DNA from: Tissierellia bacterium
GTDB taxonomy: Bacteria > Bacillota_A > Clostridia > Tissierellales > Peptoniphilaceae
DNA length: 5,327 nucleotides
Direction: 5' to 3'
Assembly (NCBI GenBank): GCA_012728775.1
Contig: JAAYEN010000086.1
Span: 1 to 5,327 of the forward strand
The position numbers and the translations under genes are program-made. Positions 1 through 5,327 of the stretch are shown in pieces. Each line of letters starts with the position of its first letter. Position 1 is the first letter of the stretch. The notes under the pieces were generated by a model. That model was not told where the DNA came from and searched no databases. It saw only the letters and a list, made by a program, of their open reading frames with translations.

Positions 1-1
1 G

Positions 2-169
2 AAGGCTTTTGCAGAAGAATCTGGATTTAACTTATTAGAAGCAACAGCAGAGGCAAAAGGTGCTCCTAAAGAAGAAGATTTTATTGATTGTGCAAAAATT
101 GGAAAAGAGATGTCAGACAAAATTATGGAAAAACGTGCTGGCGAGTTAAACAGCTTGTTGAATATATAA
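2..169 (+). CDS. C-terminal 55 codons of a possible flavodoxin-like protein (5' end outside window)
   Basis: An open frame enters from the left edge and ends at TAA 167-169, giving 55 residues that begin KAFAEESGF and end NSLLNI. The other forward frame starting at base 1 stops within ten codons, so this is the coding frame. The fragment contains a short strand-like stretch (GFNLLEATAEAKG), then a PKEEDFIDCAKIGKEMSDKI helix. A 'G-x-P-x-EED...C...G' turn followed by a terminal amphipathic helix resembles the C-terminal end of flavodoxin-fold proteins, including flavodoxin domains of flavo-diiron proteins. That resemblance is from memory and the stretch is short, so the identification is weak; another small alpha/beta protein is possible. 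The gene itself is secure because it is in frame up to a stop followed immediately by a terminator. If it is a flavodoxin, it would be a plausible low-potential electron carrier next to the activase gene, but the terminator argues for separate transcription. Confidence 0.6.
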   Translation, partial: KAFAEESGFNLLEATAEAKGAPKEEDFIDCAKIGKEMSDKIMEKRAGELNSLLNI

Positions 170-173
170 AACT

Positions 174-210
174 AAAAAATGCCCTGATATTTTTTGTCAG
201 GACATTTTTT
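174..210 (+). terminator. Rho-independent terminator after the first (partial) gene
   Basis: A hairpin begins four bases after the stop codon. CCTGA (183-187) pairs with TCAGG (197-201). After a single C/A mismatch (182/202), the stem continues as AAAAAATG (174-181) with CATTTTTT (203-210). The loop is nine bases, 188-196. The 3' arm doubles as the T-tract, and the A-rich 5' arm means the stem could also work weakly on the opposite strand. It separates the upstream gene from the large dehydratase-activase gene. Confidence 0.88.
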
Positions 211-233
211 ATTAACCAATTTAATAAAAAAGT

Positions 234-265
234 TTTACATATTTTTCATATAAATATGTTATAAT
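234..265 (+). promoter_or_regulatory. Extended -10 promoter of the 1423-aa gene
   Basis: TATAAT at 260-265 is preceded by TATGT (255-259), giving an exact match to the Gram-positive extended -10 pattern TRTGnTATAAT. The best -35-like hexamer is TTTACA at 234-239, but the spacer would be 20 bases, longer than the optimal 17. Recognition probably relies on the extended -10. Transcription would start near 272 and give a leader of about 49 bases. Both the -10 and the inferred start overlap dyad symmetries annotated separately. Confidence 0.72.
237..259 (+). repeat. 8-bp inverted repeat inside the promoter spacer (candidate operator)
   Basis: ACATATTT (237-244) and AAATATGT (252-259) are perfect reverse complements separated by seven bases (245-251). 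The element fills the space between the -35-like hexamer and the -10 box, and its right arm ends directly against TATAAT at 260. Position and arm geometry suit a regulator binding site. However, the sequence is extremely AT-rich, where such symmetries arise by chance, and I do not recognise a specific regulator consensus. Confidence 0.35.
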
Positions 266-273
266 CATAATTA
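259..273 (+). promoter_or_regulatory. Possible PerR/Fur-type box overlapping the -10
   Basis: The 15 bases TTATAATCATAATTA match the PerR box consensus TTATAATnATTATAA at 12 of 14 defined positions (all seven on the left, five of seven on the right). It spans the -10 and the inferred transcription start, where a repressor would block initiation. Six of the matches are the TATAAT hexamer itself, so independent support is limited. Within it, TATAAT (260-265) and ATTATA (270-275) also form a 6-bp dyad. Low confidence. Confidence 0.25.
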
Positions 274-311
274 TACAAATTTAATGATGTTTTATTTTTT
301 TAAAATGGATT

Positions 312-316
312 GGGGG
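312..316 (+). promoter_or_regulatory. Ribosome binding site GGGGG for the 1423-aa gene
   Basis: GGGGG at 312-316 can pair with the CCUCC of 16S rRNA through one G-U pair. It lies four bases before ATG 321, rather close. An earlier ATG at 305 is out of frame and runs only four codons (M-D-W-G) to TAA 317-319, so it cannot be the start of the large protein. It lies over the ribosome binding site, which is unusual but probably incidental. Confidence 0.65.
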
Positions 317-320
317 TAAA

Positions 321-3300
321 ATGAGACTTCATACGGGATTAGACATTGGTTCAACAACTTGTAAAGTTGTAGTCATGGATAATGACAATAATGTAATTTA
401 TTCGGAATACACTAGACATTTTTCTGATGTCAGAAAAACAGTGTTTGAAATTATTGAGAGATGTTATAAAAAATTCAAATATGACTCTACTACTATTGCG
501 ATAACTGGCTCAGGGGGTCTAATGGCACATAAGCTTTTAGGCGCAGAATTTGTCCAAGAAGTAGTTGCGTCAACGAAAGCCATTTCAAAAATAATTCCAC
601 AAACAGATGTGACGATAGAGTTAGGGGGAGAAGACTCTAAAATCATTTACCTTAAAGGTTCTATAGAACAGAGGATGAATAGTATTTGTGCTGGGGGCAC
701 AGGTGCATTTATAGACCAAATGGCAGCCCTTTTGGAGACTGATGCTGCTGGTCTTAATGAGTATGCTAAAAACCATAAAAAGATCTATCCAATTGCTTCT
801 AGATGTGGAGTATTTGCAAAAACAGATATTCAAGCTCTTATCAATCAAGGGGCTACTAAAGAAGACATTGCTGTAAGCGTATTTCAATCAGTGGTAAATC
901 AAACTATTTCAAACTTAGCATGTGGAAGACCTATAAGGGGAAAAGTAGCATTTTTAGGAGGACCACTATATTTCTTACCGGAACTTAGAAATAGATTTAT
1001 TGAAACTTTGAAACTAGCAGATGATGAAGTTATTGTACCAGAAAGTCCTCAGTTATTTGTAGCTTTAGGTGCAGCTATTCATTCAAAAGAATATAAGGCA
1101 GTATCCTTTTTAGAGCTTCATGAAAGGTTATCCCAAGGTGGAAATATAGAATCAGATTCCACTGGATTTTTAGAGCCTTTATTTAGAAATCAAGAGGAAC
1201 TAGACGAATTTAGAAAAACTCATTTAACTTCTCAAGTAAAAAACATGTCTTTAGAAGAATATAAAGGACCATTATATTTAGGTATAGATGCGGGTTCTAC
1301 TACTTCTAAGATGATTTTATTAGATGAAGATAATAACATTAGATATAGTTTTTATGACAACAACAAAGGAAAACCCCTAGATGTTGTCGTGGAACAACTT
1401 AAAATAATATATTCAAAAATGGAAGCTGGTGCGTACATAGCATCAAGTGGTATTACAGGATATGGAGAAGACTTTATTAAAACTGCTCTAGGAATTGATT
1501 ATGGCGAAGTTGAAACTATAGCTCATCTTAAAGCTGCTACTTTTTATAATCCAGATGTAGATTTTATCGTGGATATCGGTGGACAAGATATGAAGGCTAT
1601 GAAAGTAGAAGATGGAGTAATTAGTTCCATTTTACTTAATGAAGCATGCTCTTCTGGTTGTGGAAGTTTTCTTGAAACTTTTGCCCACAGTATTGGAATG
1701 GAAGTTGGAGAATTTACTGAAAAAGCTCTCCTTGCTAAAAATCCTGTAGATTTAGGTTCTAGATGTACAGTATTTATGAACTCCATGGTAAAACAAGCCC
1801 AAAAAGAAGGAGCTGAAGTAGGAGATATAGCAGCTGGCTTAGCTTATTCAATAGTAAAAAATGCTATCCAAAAAGTAATTAAAATTAGAGACCCTGAACA
1901 ACTTGGTGAAAATATTGTAGTTCAAGGTGGAACTTTTTATGGTGATGCTATACTGAGATCTTTTGAACTTATAACTGGCAAGACAGTTAAGAGACCTAGA
2001 ATTGCAGGATTAATGGGTGCTTTTGGCATGGCTTTAATTGCAAGGGAAAAAGCCGTAGAAAAATCTACTTTGGCAGATGCAAGTTCCCTTGATGATTTTT
2101 CTTATAAAGTAAAATCAGCTACTTGTCATCAGTGTACAAATTATTGTTCTCTTAATGTAAATATATTCTCTACTGGCCAAAGATATATAACTGGAAATAG
2201 ATGTGAAAGAGGAGCAGGAGTTACGAGAGAGTCTGAAAATGAACTTCCTAATCTATACGAATATAAATACCAAAGAGTATTTGACTACGATTCACTTCCT
2301 ATTGAAAAAGCACCACGTGGAGAAGTTGGTTTAATTCGCGTGATGAACATGTATGAAAATTATCCTTTTTGGCACACATTTTTTACGAAACTAGGATACA
2401 GGGTAGTTTTATCTCCTAAGAGTACTAGAGAAATTTATGAAAAGGGAATAGAGTCTATAACTTCTGAAACAGCATGCTATCCTGCGAAGATTTCCCATGG
2501 ACACATTGAATCTCTAATAGAAGAGGGAGTGAAGTATATTTTCTATCCTTCTGTTTTCTATGAAGAAAAAGAATATGAAAAATCCCATAATACTTTGAAT
2601 TGTCCTGTAGTGGCAGGTTATTCGGAAGTTTTAAAAAATAATGTGGAATCCATAGGTGATAATGGCGTTAGATTTGAAAATCCATTTATCTCTTTTGATA
2701 ATAGAAAAAGATTGGAAAAAAGAATGGCTGAAATTTTTTCTGATATTCCAAAGGGAGAAGTAAAAGCTGCTGTTCGTGCAGGATATGAAGAGCAGGATAG
2801 ATACCGAGAAGATGTAGTTGAAGAAGGCAAAAGAGCCATGGAATTTTTAGAAAAAACTGGTAAAAAAGGTATAGTCTTATGTGGTAGACCATATCACATA
2901 GATCCAGAAATTAACCACGGTATTCCAGAGCTAATAACTTCTATGGATTTAGCAGTAATTTCTGAAGACGCTGTGGCCTATAATGACGATATCAGCGGCA
3001 GACTTAGAGTTTTGGACCAGTGGACATATCACAGTAGATTATACAGAGCAGCAGAGTACGTGGGTGTTATGAATAATTTAGAGATGATTCAGCTAAACTC
3101 TTTTGGATGTGGAATAGACGCTGTAACTACTGATCAGGTAAATGACATTCTTCATGGATACAATAAAATTTATACAGTAATTAAAATTGACGAAGTAAGC
3201 AACTTAGGTGCTGTTAAGATAAGACTAAGATCCTTATTAGAAGCGGCAGATAGAAGACATTACGATCCAAAAAACATTAAACCTGTAAATGAAAATCCTC

Positions 3301-4592
3301 TAATGTTTACAAAGGAAATGGCAAAAGAAGGATACACTATATTAGTTCCTCAAATGGCTCCAATACATTTTGAAATTCTTCAAGAAGGATTGAAGTCATT
3401 GGGGTTAAATTTAGAAATTCTAGAATCTACTAATGAAAAAGTAGTTAATGAAGGACTGAAATATGTAAACAATGATGCGTGTTATCCATCTATGTTTGTA
3501 GTAGGGCAATTTATAGATGCAGTTAAATCAGGAAAATATGACAATGATAAAATTGCACTTTTAATGGCACAAACAGGTGGAGCTTGTAGGGCTTCTAACT
3601 ATGTAGGTTTTATTAGAAAAGCCATTGAAGAAGCAGGATATGGACATATTCCAGTTATTGGACTTAGTTTTCAAGGAATAGAAAATCATTCGGGAATGTT
3701 TGCTGATACTAATATATTAGAATTAGTAAAAAAAGCTACAATATCTTTAGTATATGGAGACCTTATAATGAGGTTATCCAACGCCACTAGACCTTATGAA
3801 GTAATAAAGGGTTCGACAGATTTATTAGACAGAAGATGGATAGATATTTCAAAACAATCTGTTATTAATTTTGACAGAAGAGAATACGATTATAATATCC
3901 AAACAATGGTGAAAGAATACAGTAAATTAGAAATCACTAATGAAATAAAACCTAGAGTAGGTATAGTTGGTGAAATATTAGTAAAATATTTACCTTCAGC
4001 TAATAACAGCGTACAAGACCTTTTGGAAGAAGAAGGAGCTGAAGTTGTAATCAGCGATCTTATGGACTTTATGATATATGGATTTAAAAATGCAACGATT
4101 AAATATAAAGATTTAAATAAAGGATTTTTAGGTTCAGCTTTTGCAGAGATTGCTATTAAGTATATTGAAGGATATAGAGCACCAGTTAGAAAAGCTTTGG
4201 AAGGAACAAGATTTCATCAGCTAGCAAAAATTGAAGAAATAATGGACTTTGCTAAAGAATTCGTTCATTTAGGAAACCAATATGGAGAAGGCTGGTTATT
4301 GACAGGTGAAATGGTAGAATTAATCCACCAAGGAGCCAACAATATAGTCTGCGTTCAACCATTTGGCTGCTTACCTAATCATATAACTGGAAAAGGCGTT
4401 ATGAAAGCCATAAGAGACAAATATGAAACAGCTAATATAGTTGCTATTGACTACGATGCTAGTGCAAGTGAGACTAATCAGCATAATAGAATAAAATTGA
4501 TGATGAGTAGAGCAAAAGACAGCAAATTAGAAGATAGAAAATATTCTGAAGAACTTGTGGAAAAGAAAAAAATAATGGTGTTAGATAAATAA
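321..4592 (+). CDS. Giant fused acyl-CoA dehydratase activase / HgdB-like double-cubane-type reductase (1423 aa)
   Basis: Seen in the sequence: two tandem ASKHA ATPase (HgdC/BcrA-like) domains. Copy 1 (about residues 1-265) has GLDIGSTTCK (6-15), ITGSGG (61-66), ELGGEDSK (100-107), SICAGGTGAF with C123, and SRCGVFAKTD with C162. Copy 2 (about 316-578) has GIDAGSTTSK (321-330), DIGGQDMK (418-425), NEACSSGCGSF with C443 and C447, SRCTVF with C482, and VVQGGTFYGDAILRSF (533-548). Next comes a C-x2-C-x3-C...C segment (C602, C605, C609, C628, ending GNRCERG). A DUF2229/COG3580-like domain follows from about 665, with ETACYPAK (C719), NCPVVAGY (C760), CGRPYH (C854) and SFGCGID (C930). A COG3581/HgdB-like domain (about 1005-1365) has NDACYPS (C1054), GGACRASNY (C1089) and QPFGCLPNH (C1350). 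Family knowledge: activases use ATP to drive one-electron transfer at very low potential to a cluster-bearing partner. Inference: a self-contained cytoplasmic, oxygen-sensitive reductase. About 1400 aa is usual for this fused family. The substrate is unknown, and the enzyme should not be equated with 2-hydroxyglutaryl-CoA dehydratase. The frame is intact. Confidence 0.95.
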   Translation: MRLHTGLDIGSTTCKVVVMDNDNNVIYSEYTRHFSDVRKTVFEIIERCYKKFKYDSTTIAITGSGGLMAHKLLGAEFVQEVVASTKAISKIIPQTDVTIELGGEDSKIIYLKGSIEQRMNSICAGGTGAFIDQMAALLETDAAGLNEYAKNHKKIYPIASRCGVFAKTDIQALINQGATKEDIAVSVFQSVVNQTISNLACGRPIRGKVAFLGGPLYFLPELRNRFIETLKLADDEVIVPESPQLFVALGAAIHSKEYKAVSFLELHERLSQGGNIESDSTGFLEPLFRNQEELDEFRKTHLTSQVKNMSLEEYKGPLYLGIDAGSTTSKMILLDEDNNIRYSFYDNNKGKPLDVVVEQLKIIYSKMEAGAYIASSGITGYGEDFIKTALGIDYGEVETIAHLKAATFYNPDVDFIVDIGGQDMKAMKVEDGVISSILLNEACSSGCGSFLETFAHSIGMEVGEFTEKALLAKNPVDLGSRCTVFMNSMVKQAQKEGAEVGDIAAGLAYSIVKNAIQKVIKIRDPEQLGENIVVQGGTFYGDAILRSFELITGKTVKRPRIAGLMGAFGMALIAREKAVEKSTLADASSLDDFSYKVKSATCHQCTNYCSLNVNIFSTGQRYITGNRCERGAGVTRESENELPNLYEYKYQRVFDYDSLPIEKAPRGEVGLIRVMNMYENYPFWHTFFTKLGYRVVLSPKSTREIYEKGIESITSETACYPAKISHGHIESLIEEGVKYIFYPSVFYEEKEYEKSHNTLNCPVVAGYSEVLKNNVESIGDNGVRFENPFISFDNRKRLEKRMAEIFSDIPKGEVKAAVRAGYEEQDRYREDVVEEGKRAMEFLEKTGKKGIVLCGRPYHIDPEINHGIPELITSMDLAVISEDAVAYNDDISGRLRVLDQWTYHSRLYRAAEYVGVMNNLEMIQLNSFGCGIDAVTTDQVNDILHGYNKIYTVIKIDEVSNLGAVKIRLRSLLEAADRRHYDPKNIKPVNENPLMFTKEMAKEGYTILVPQMAPIHFEILQEGLKSLGLNLEILESTNEKVVNEGLKYVNNDACYPSMFVVGQFIDAVKSGKYDNDKIALLMAQTGGACRASNYVGFIRKAIEEAGYGHIPVIGLSFQGIENHSGMFADTNILELVKKATISLVYGDLIMRLSNATRPYEVIKGSTDLLDRRWIDISKQSVINFDRREYDYNIQTMVKEYSKLEITNEIKPRVGIVGEILVKYLPSANNSVQDLLEEEGAEVVISDLMDFMIYGFKNATIKYKDLNKGFLGSAFAEIAIKYIEGYRAPVRKALEGTRFHQLAKIEEIMDFAKEFVHLGNQYGEGWLLTGEMVELIHQGANNIVCVQPFGCLPNHITGKGVMKAIRDKYETANIVAIDYDASASETNQHNRIKLMMSRAKDSKLEDRKYSEELVEKKKIMVLDK

Positions 4593-4612
4593 ATTTTTAA
4601 ATATCAATTAAT

Positions 4613-4672
4613 AAAGGCTAGGAATAATGTTTAGTGGATTTAATCTGTTTGACATTGTACTAAGCCTTTTTT
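4613..4672 (+). terminator. Long-stem terminator after the 1423-aa gene
   Basis: AAAGGCT (4613-4619) pairs with AGCCTTT (4663-4669) and runs into six T's (4667-4672). The stem continues as AG (4620-4621) with CT (4660-4661), leaving A4662 bulged. After an internal loop (4622-4625 and 4657-4659), a second helix forms between AATGT (4626-4630) and ACATT (4652-4656). A 21-base loop closes the structure. The basal stem next to the T-tract is enough for intrinsic termination. The extended arm and large loop are more elaborate than usual. It lies 20 bases after the stop codon and isolates the DUF4230 gene from the large gene. Confidence 0.8.
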
Positions 4673-4677
4673 AATAA
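4649..4677 (+). promoter_or_regulatory. Candidate promoter of the DUF4230 gene, overlapping the terminator
   Basis: A perfect TTGACA lies at 4649-4654, inside the terminator's loop and inner helix. Exactly 17 bases later is TAATAA (4672-4677), a poor -10 with about three of six consensus bases. A better -10-like TATAAA lies at 4693-4698, but the hexamers 16-18 bases before it (TTAATA, TTTAAT, TTTTAA) are poor -35s. One of these two arrangements probably drives the downstream gene; the sequence alone does not decide which. Confidence 0.4.
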
Positions 4678-4713
4678 AAAATTATTTTTGGGTATAAATA
4701 ATTTAATATGAAA

Positions 4714-4721
4714 AAGGAGAG
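4714..4721 (+). promoter_or_regulatory. Shine-Dalgarno sequence that sets the DUF4230 start
   Basis: AAGGAGAG (4714-4721) is a strong ribosome binding site ending 10 bases before ATG 4732. An in-frame ATG at 4708 lies upstream of this site and has no purine-rich sequence at a suitable distance of its own. The site would then fall inside the coding region. The start is therefore placed at 4732, which also removes eight extra residues from in front of a typical MKKLK signal-anchor start. Confidence 0.82.
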
Positions 4722-4731
4722 ACAAATTTCA

Positions 4732-5325
4732 ATGAAAAAACTTAAAACAGCTTTAGCTATTGCACTTGCAATTATTCTTATAGTAACTGCATCTTATTTT
4801 GTTGGGATGTACAAAGGAAAATTATCAGGACAGCCACAAATTTCTTCTTCAATTTTAGAAGAGCAAATTCAATCTGTGCGAGAACTTACTACGATAAAAT
4901 ATCACTATACAAGTGTGGGCTCTTTTGAAAATCAAAGTGAGTTTTATGGAATTAAGATTCCCTTGACTTTGAAGAAGTTTATCGTTTCATATGATGGAGA
5001 AATCAATGCAGGAGTAGTTTTGAACGATATAAAAGTATCTTTAGACGAGGATACCATTAGAGTAAAACTTCCTCCCGCACAAATTTTGTCCCATGAAATT
5101 GACGAAGATTCACTAAAGATATTCGATGAAAAGGCATCGATTTTCAATCCTCTTCAATTAGGTGATTACTCTTCATTTAGGATAGATCAAATGGCAGAGA
5201 TGGAAAACAAAGCTAAAGAGAAAGGTTTACTTGTAGAAGCAGAAGAAGATGCAAAAAAAGCTGTTGAAGATATATTAAAAATTTATCCAGAAGTAGAAGA
5301 AAAATACAAAATAATTTTTGAGTAA
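4732..5325 (+). CDS. DUF4230 family membrane-anchored protein (197 aa)
   Basis: From ATG 4732 the protein begins MKKLK, a short positive N-terminus, followed by one hydrophobic segment at about residues 6-26 (rich in A, I, L, V). This has no clear signal peptidase or lipobox site, and the protein contains no cysteine. It therefore looks like a single-pass anchor with the remaining roughly 165 residues outside the cell. Residues 40-197 match the pattern I know for DUF4230: a helix ending in ELTTIKYHYT (51-60), FYGIKIPLTLKKFIVSYDG (71-89), a beta-rich middle, LPPAQILSHEIDEDSLKIFDE (113-133), FNPL (138-141), then a long charged helix (about 146-184) and a YPEVEEKYKIIF end. No function is established for this family. 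The alternative start at 4708 would give 205 aa. It sits behind its own terminator-promoter region, so co-transcription with the large gene is not implied. The stop is at 5323-5325 and only two bases follow. Confidence 0.9.
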   Translation: MKKLKTALAIALAIILIVTASYFVGMYKGKLSGQPQISSSILEEQIQSVRELTTIKYHYTSVGSFENQSEFYGIKIPLTLKKFIVSYDGEINAGVVLNDIKVSLDEDTIRVKLPPAQILSHEIDEDSLKIFDEKASIFNPLQLGDYSSFRIDQMAEMENKAKEKGLLVEAEEDAKKAVEDILKIYPEVEEKYKIIFE

Positions 5326-5327
5326 TA

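Noticed and set aside
305..319. Four-codon leader ORF (M-D-W-G, stop) over the ribosome binding site of the large gene
   Set aside because: It is too short to support, has no Shine-Dalgarno sequence of its own and no attenuator structure around it; probably incidental.
464..2892. Minus-strand open frames inside the large gene (464-646, 621-887, 1544-1786, 2618-2839, 2686-2892)
   Set aside because: All lie opposite a well-conserved coding region, have no recognisable domains, and are explained as shadows of the + strand gene.
321..4592. Naming the large protein as 2-hydroxyglutaryl-CoA or benzoyl-CoA pathway enzyme
   Set aside because: The fused architecture differs from those enzymes, and no CoA-transferase, substrate dehydrogenase or other pathway gene is in the window.
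4708..4731. Upstream in-frame ATG at 4708 as the DUF4230 start
   Set aside because: It has no ribosome binding site of its own, and the strong AAGGAGAG lies downstream of it, correctly placed for ATG 4732.
4593..4731. Riboswitch or T-box in the gap before the DUF4230 gene
   Set aside because: The structure is a hairpin with a T-tract close to the preceding stop codon and no recognisable riboswitch core or T-box motif; a terminator explains it.
4944..5147. Minus-strand 67-codon open frame opposite the DUF4230 gene
   Set aside because: It is wholly contained within a recognisable gene on the other strand and shows no family features of its own.
1..5327. Mobile element, CRISPR array or horizontally acquired island
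   Set aside because: No direct-repeat arrays, transposase or integrase features or attachment-like repeats were seen, and composition looks uniform across all three genes.

Overview
The window is AT-rich, with heavy use of AGA, AAA and ATA codons, strong Shine-Dalgarno sequences and T-tailed hairpin terminators. Together with the protein families present, this suggests a low-GC, anaerobic member of the Firmicutes (Clostridia or Tissierellia-like). That assignment is an inference from composition and gene content, not from a marker gene.

Layout, all on the + strand: (1) bases 2-169, the last 55 codons of a gene that starts before the window, tentatively a flavodoxin-like protein, closed by a hairpin terminator at 174-210; (2) a 110-base AT-rich intergenic region with a near-perfect extended -10 promoter and two overlapping dyad symmetries; (3) bases 321-4592, one very large gene (1423 aa) occupying 80% of the window; (4) a 139-base gap with an elaborate terminator hairpin and a candidate promoter embedded in it; (5) bases 4732-5325, a complete 197-aa membrane-anchored DUF4230 protein.

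The centrepiece is the 1423-aa protein. It carries two tandem copies of the ATP-dependent activase of the 2-hydroxyacyl-CoA dehydratase / benzoyl-CoA reductase world (HgdC/BcrA-like ASKHA ATPases). A four-cysteine linker motif follows, then two tandem HgdB-like cluster-binding domains (DUF2229/COG3580-like and COG3581-like). In characterised relatives the activase is a separate homodimer that docks onto a separate reductase or dehydratase. Here both halves of each dimer, and both partners, lie on one chain. The cysteine pattern fits one shared [4Fe-4S] in the activase pseudo-dimer plus three cysteines in each reductase half, as expected for a double-cubane [8Fe-9S] type cofactor. The family is widespread in anaerobes, but I know of no established physiological substrate.

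The three genes appear to be separate transcription units, because a terminator follows each of the first two and a candidate promoter precedes each of the last two. Any functional link between them (for example flavodoxin-like electron donation to the activase) is speculative. There are no RNA genes, mobile elements, CRISPR arrays or long repeats that I can support, and no gene-free stretch longer than 300 bases.
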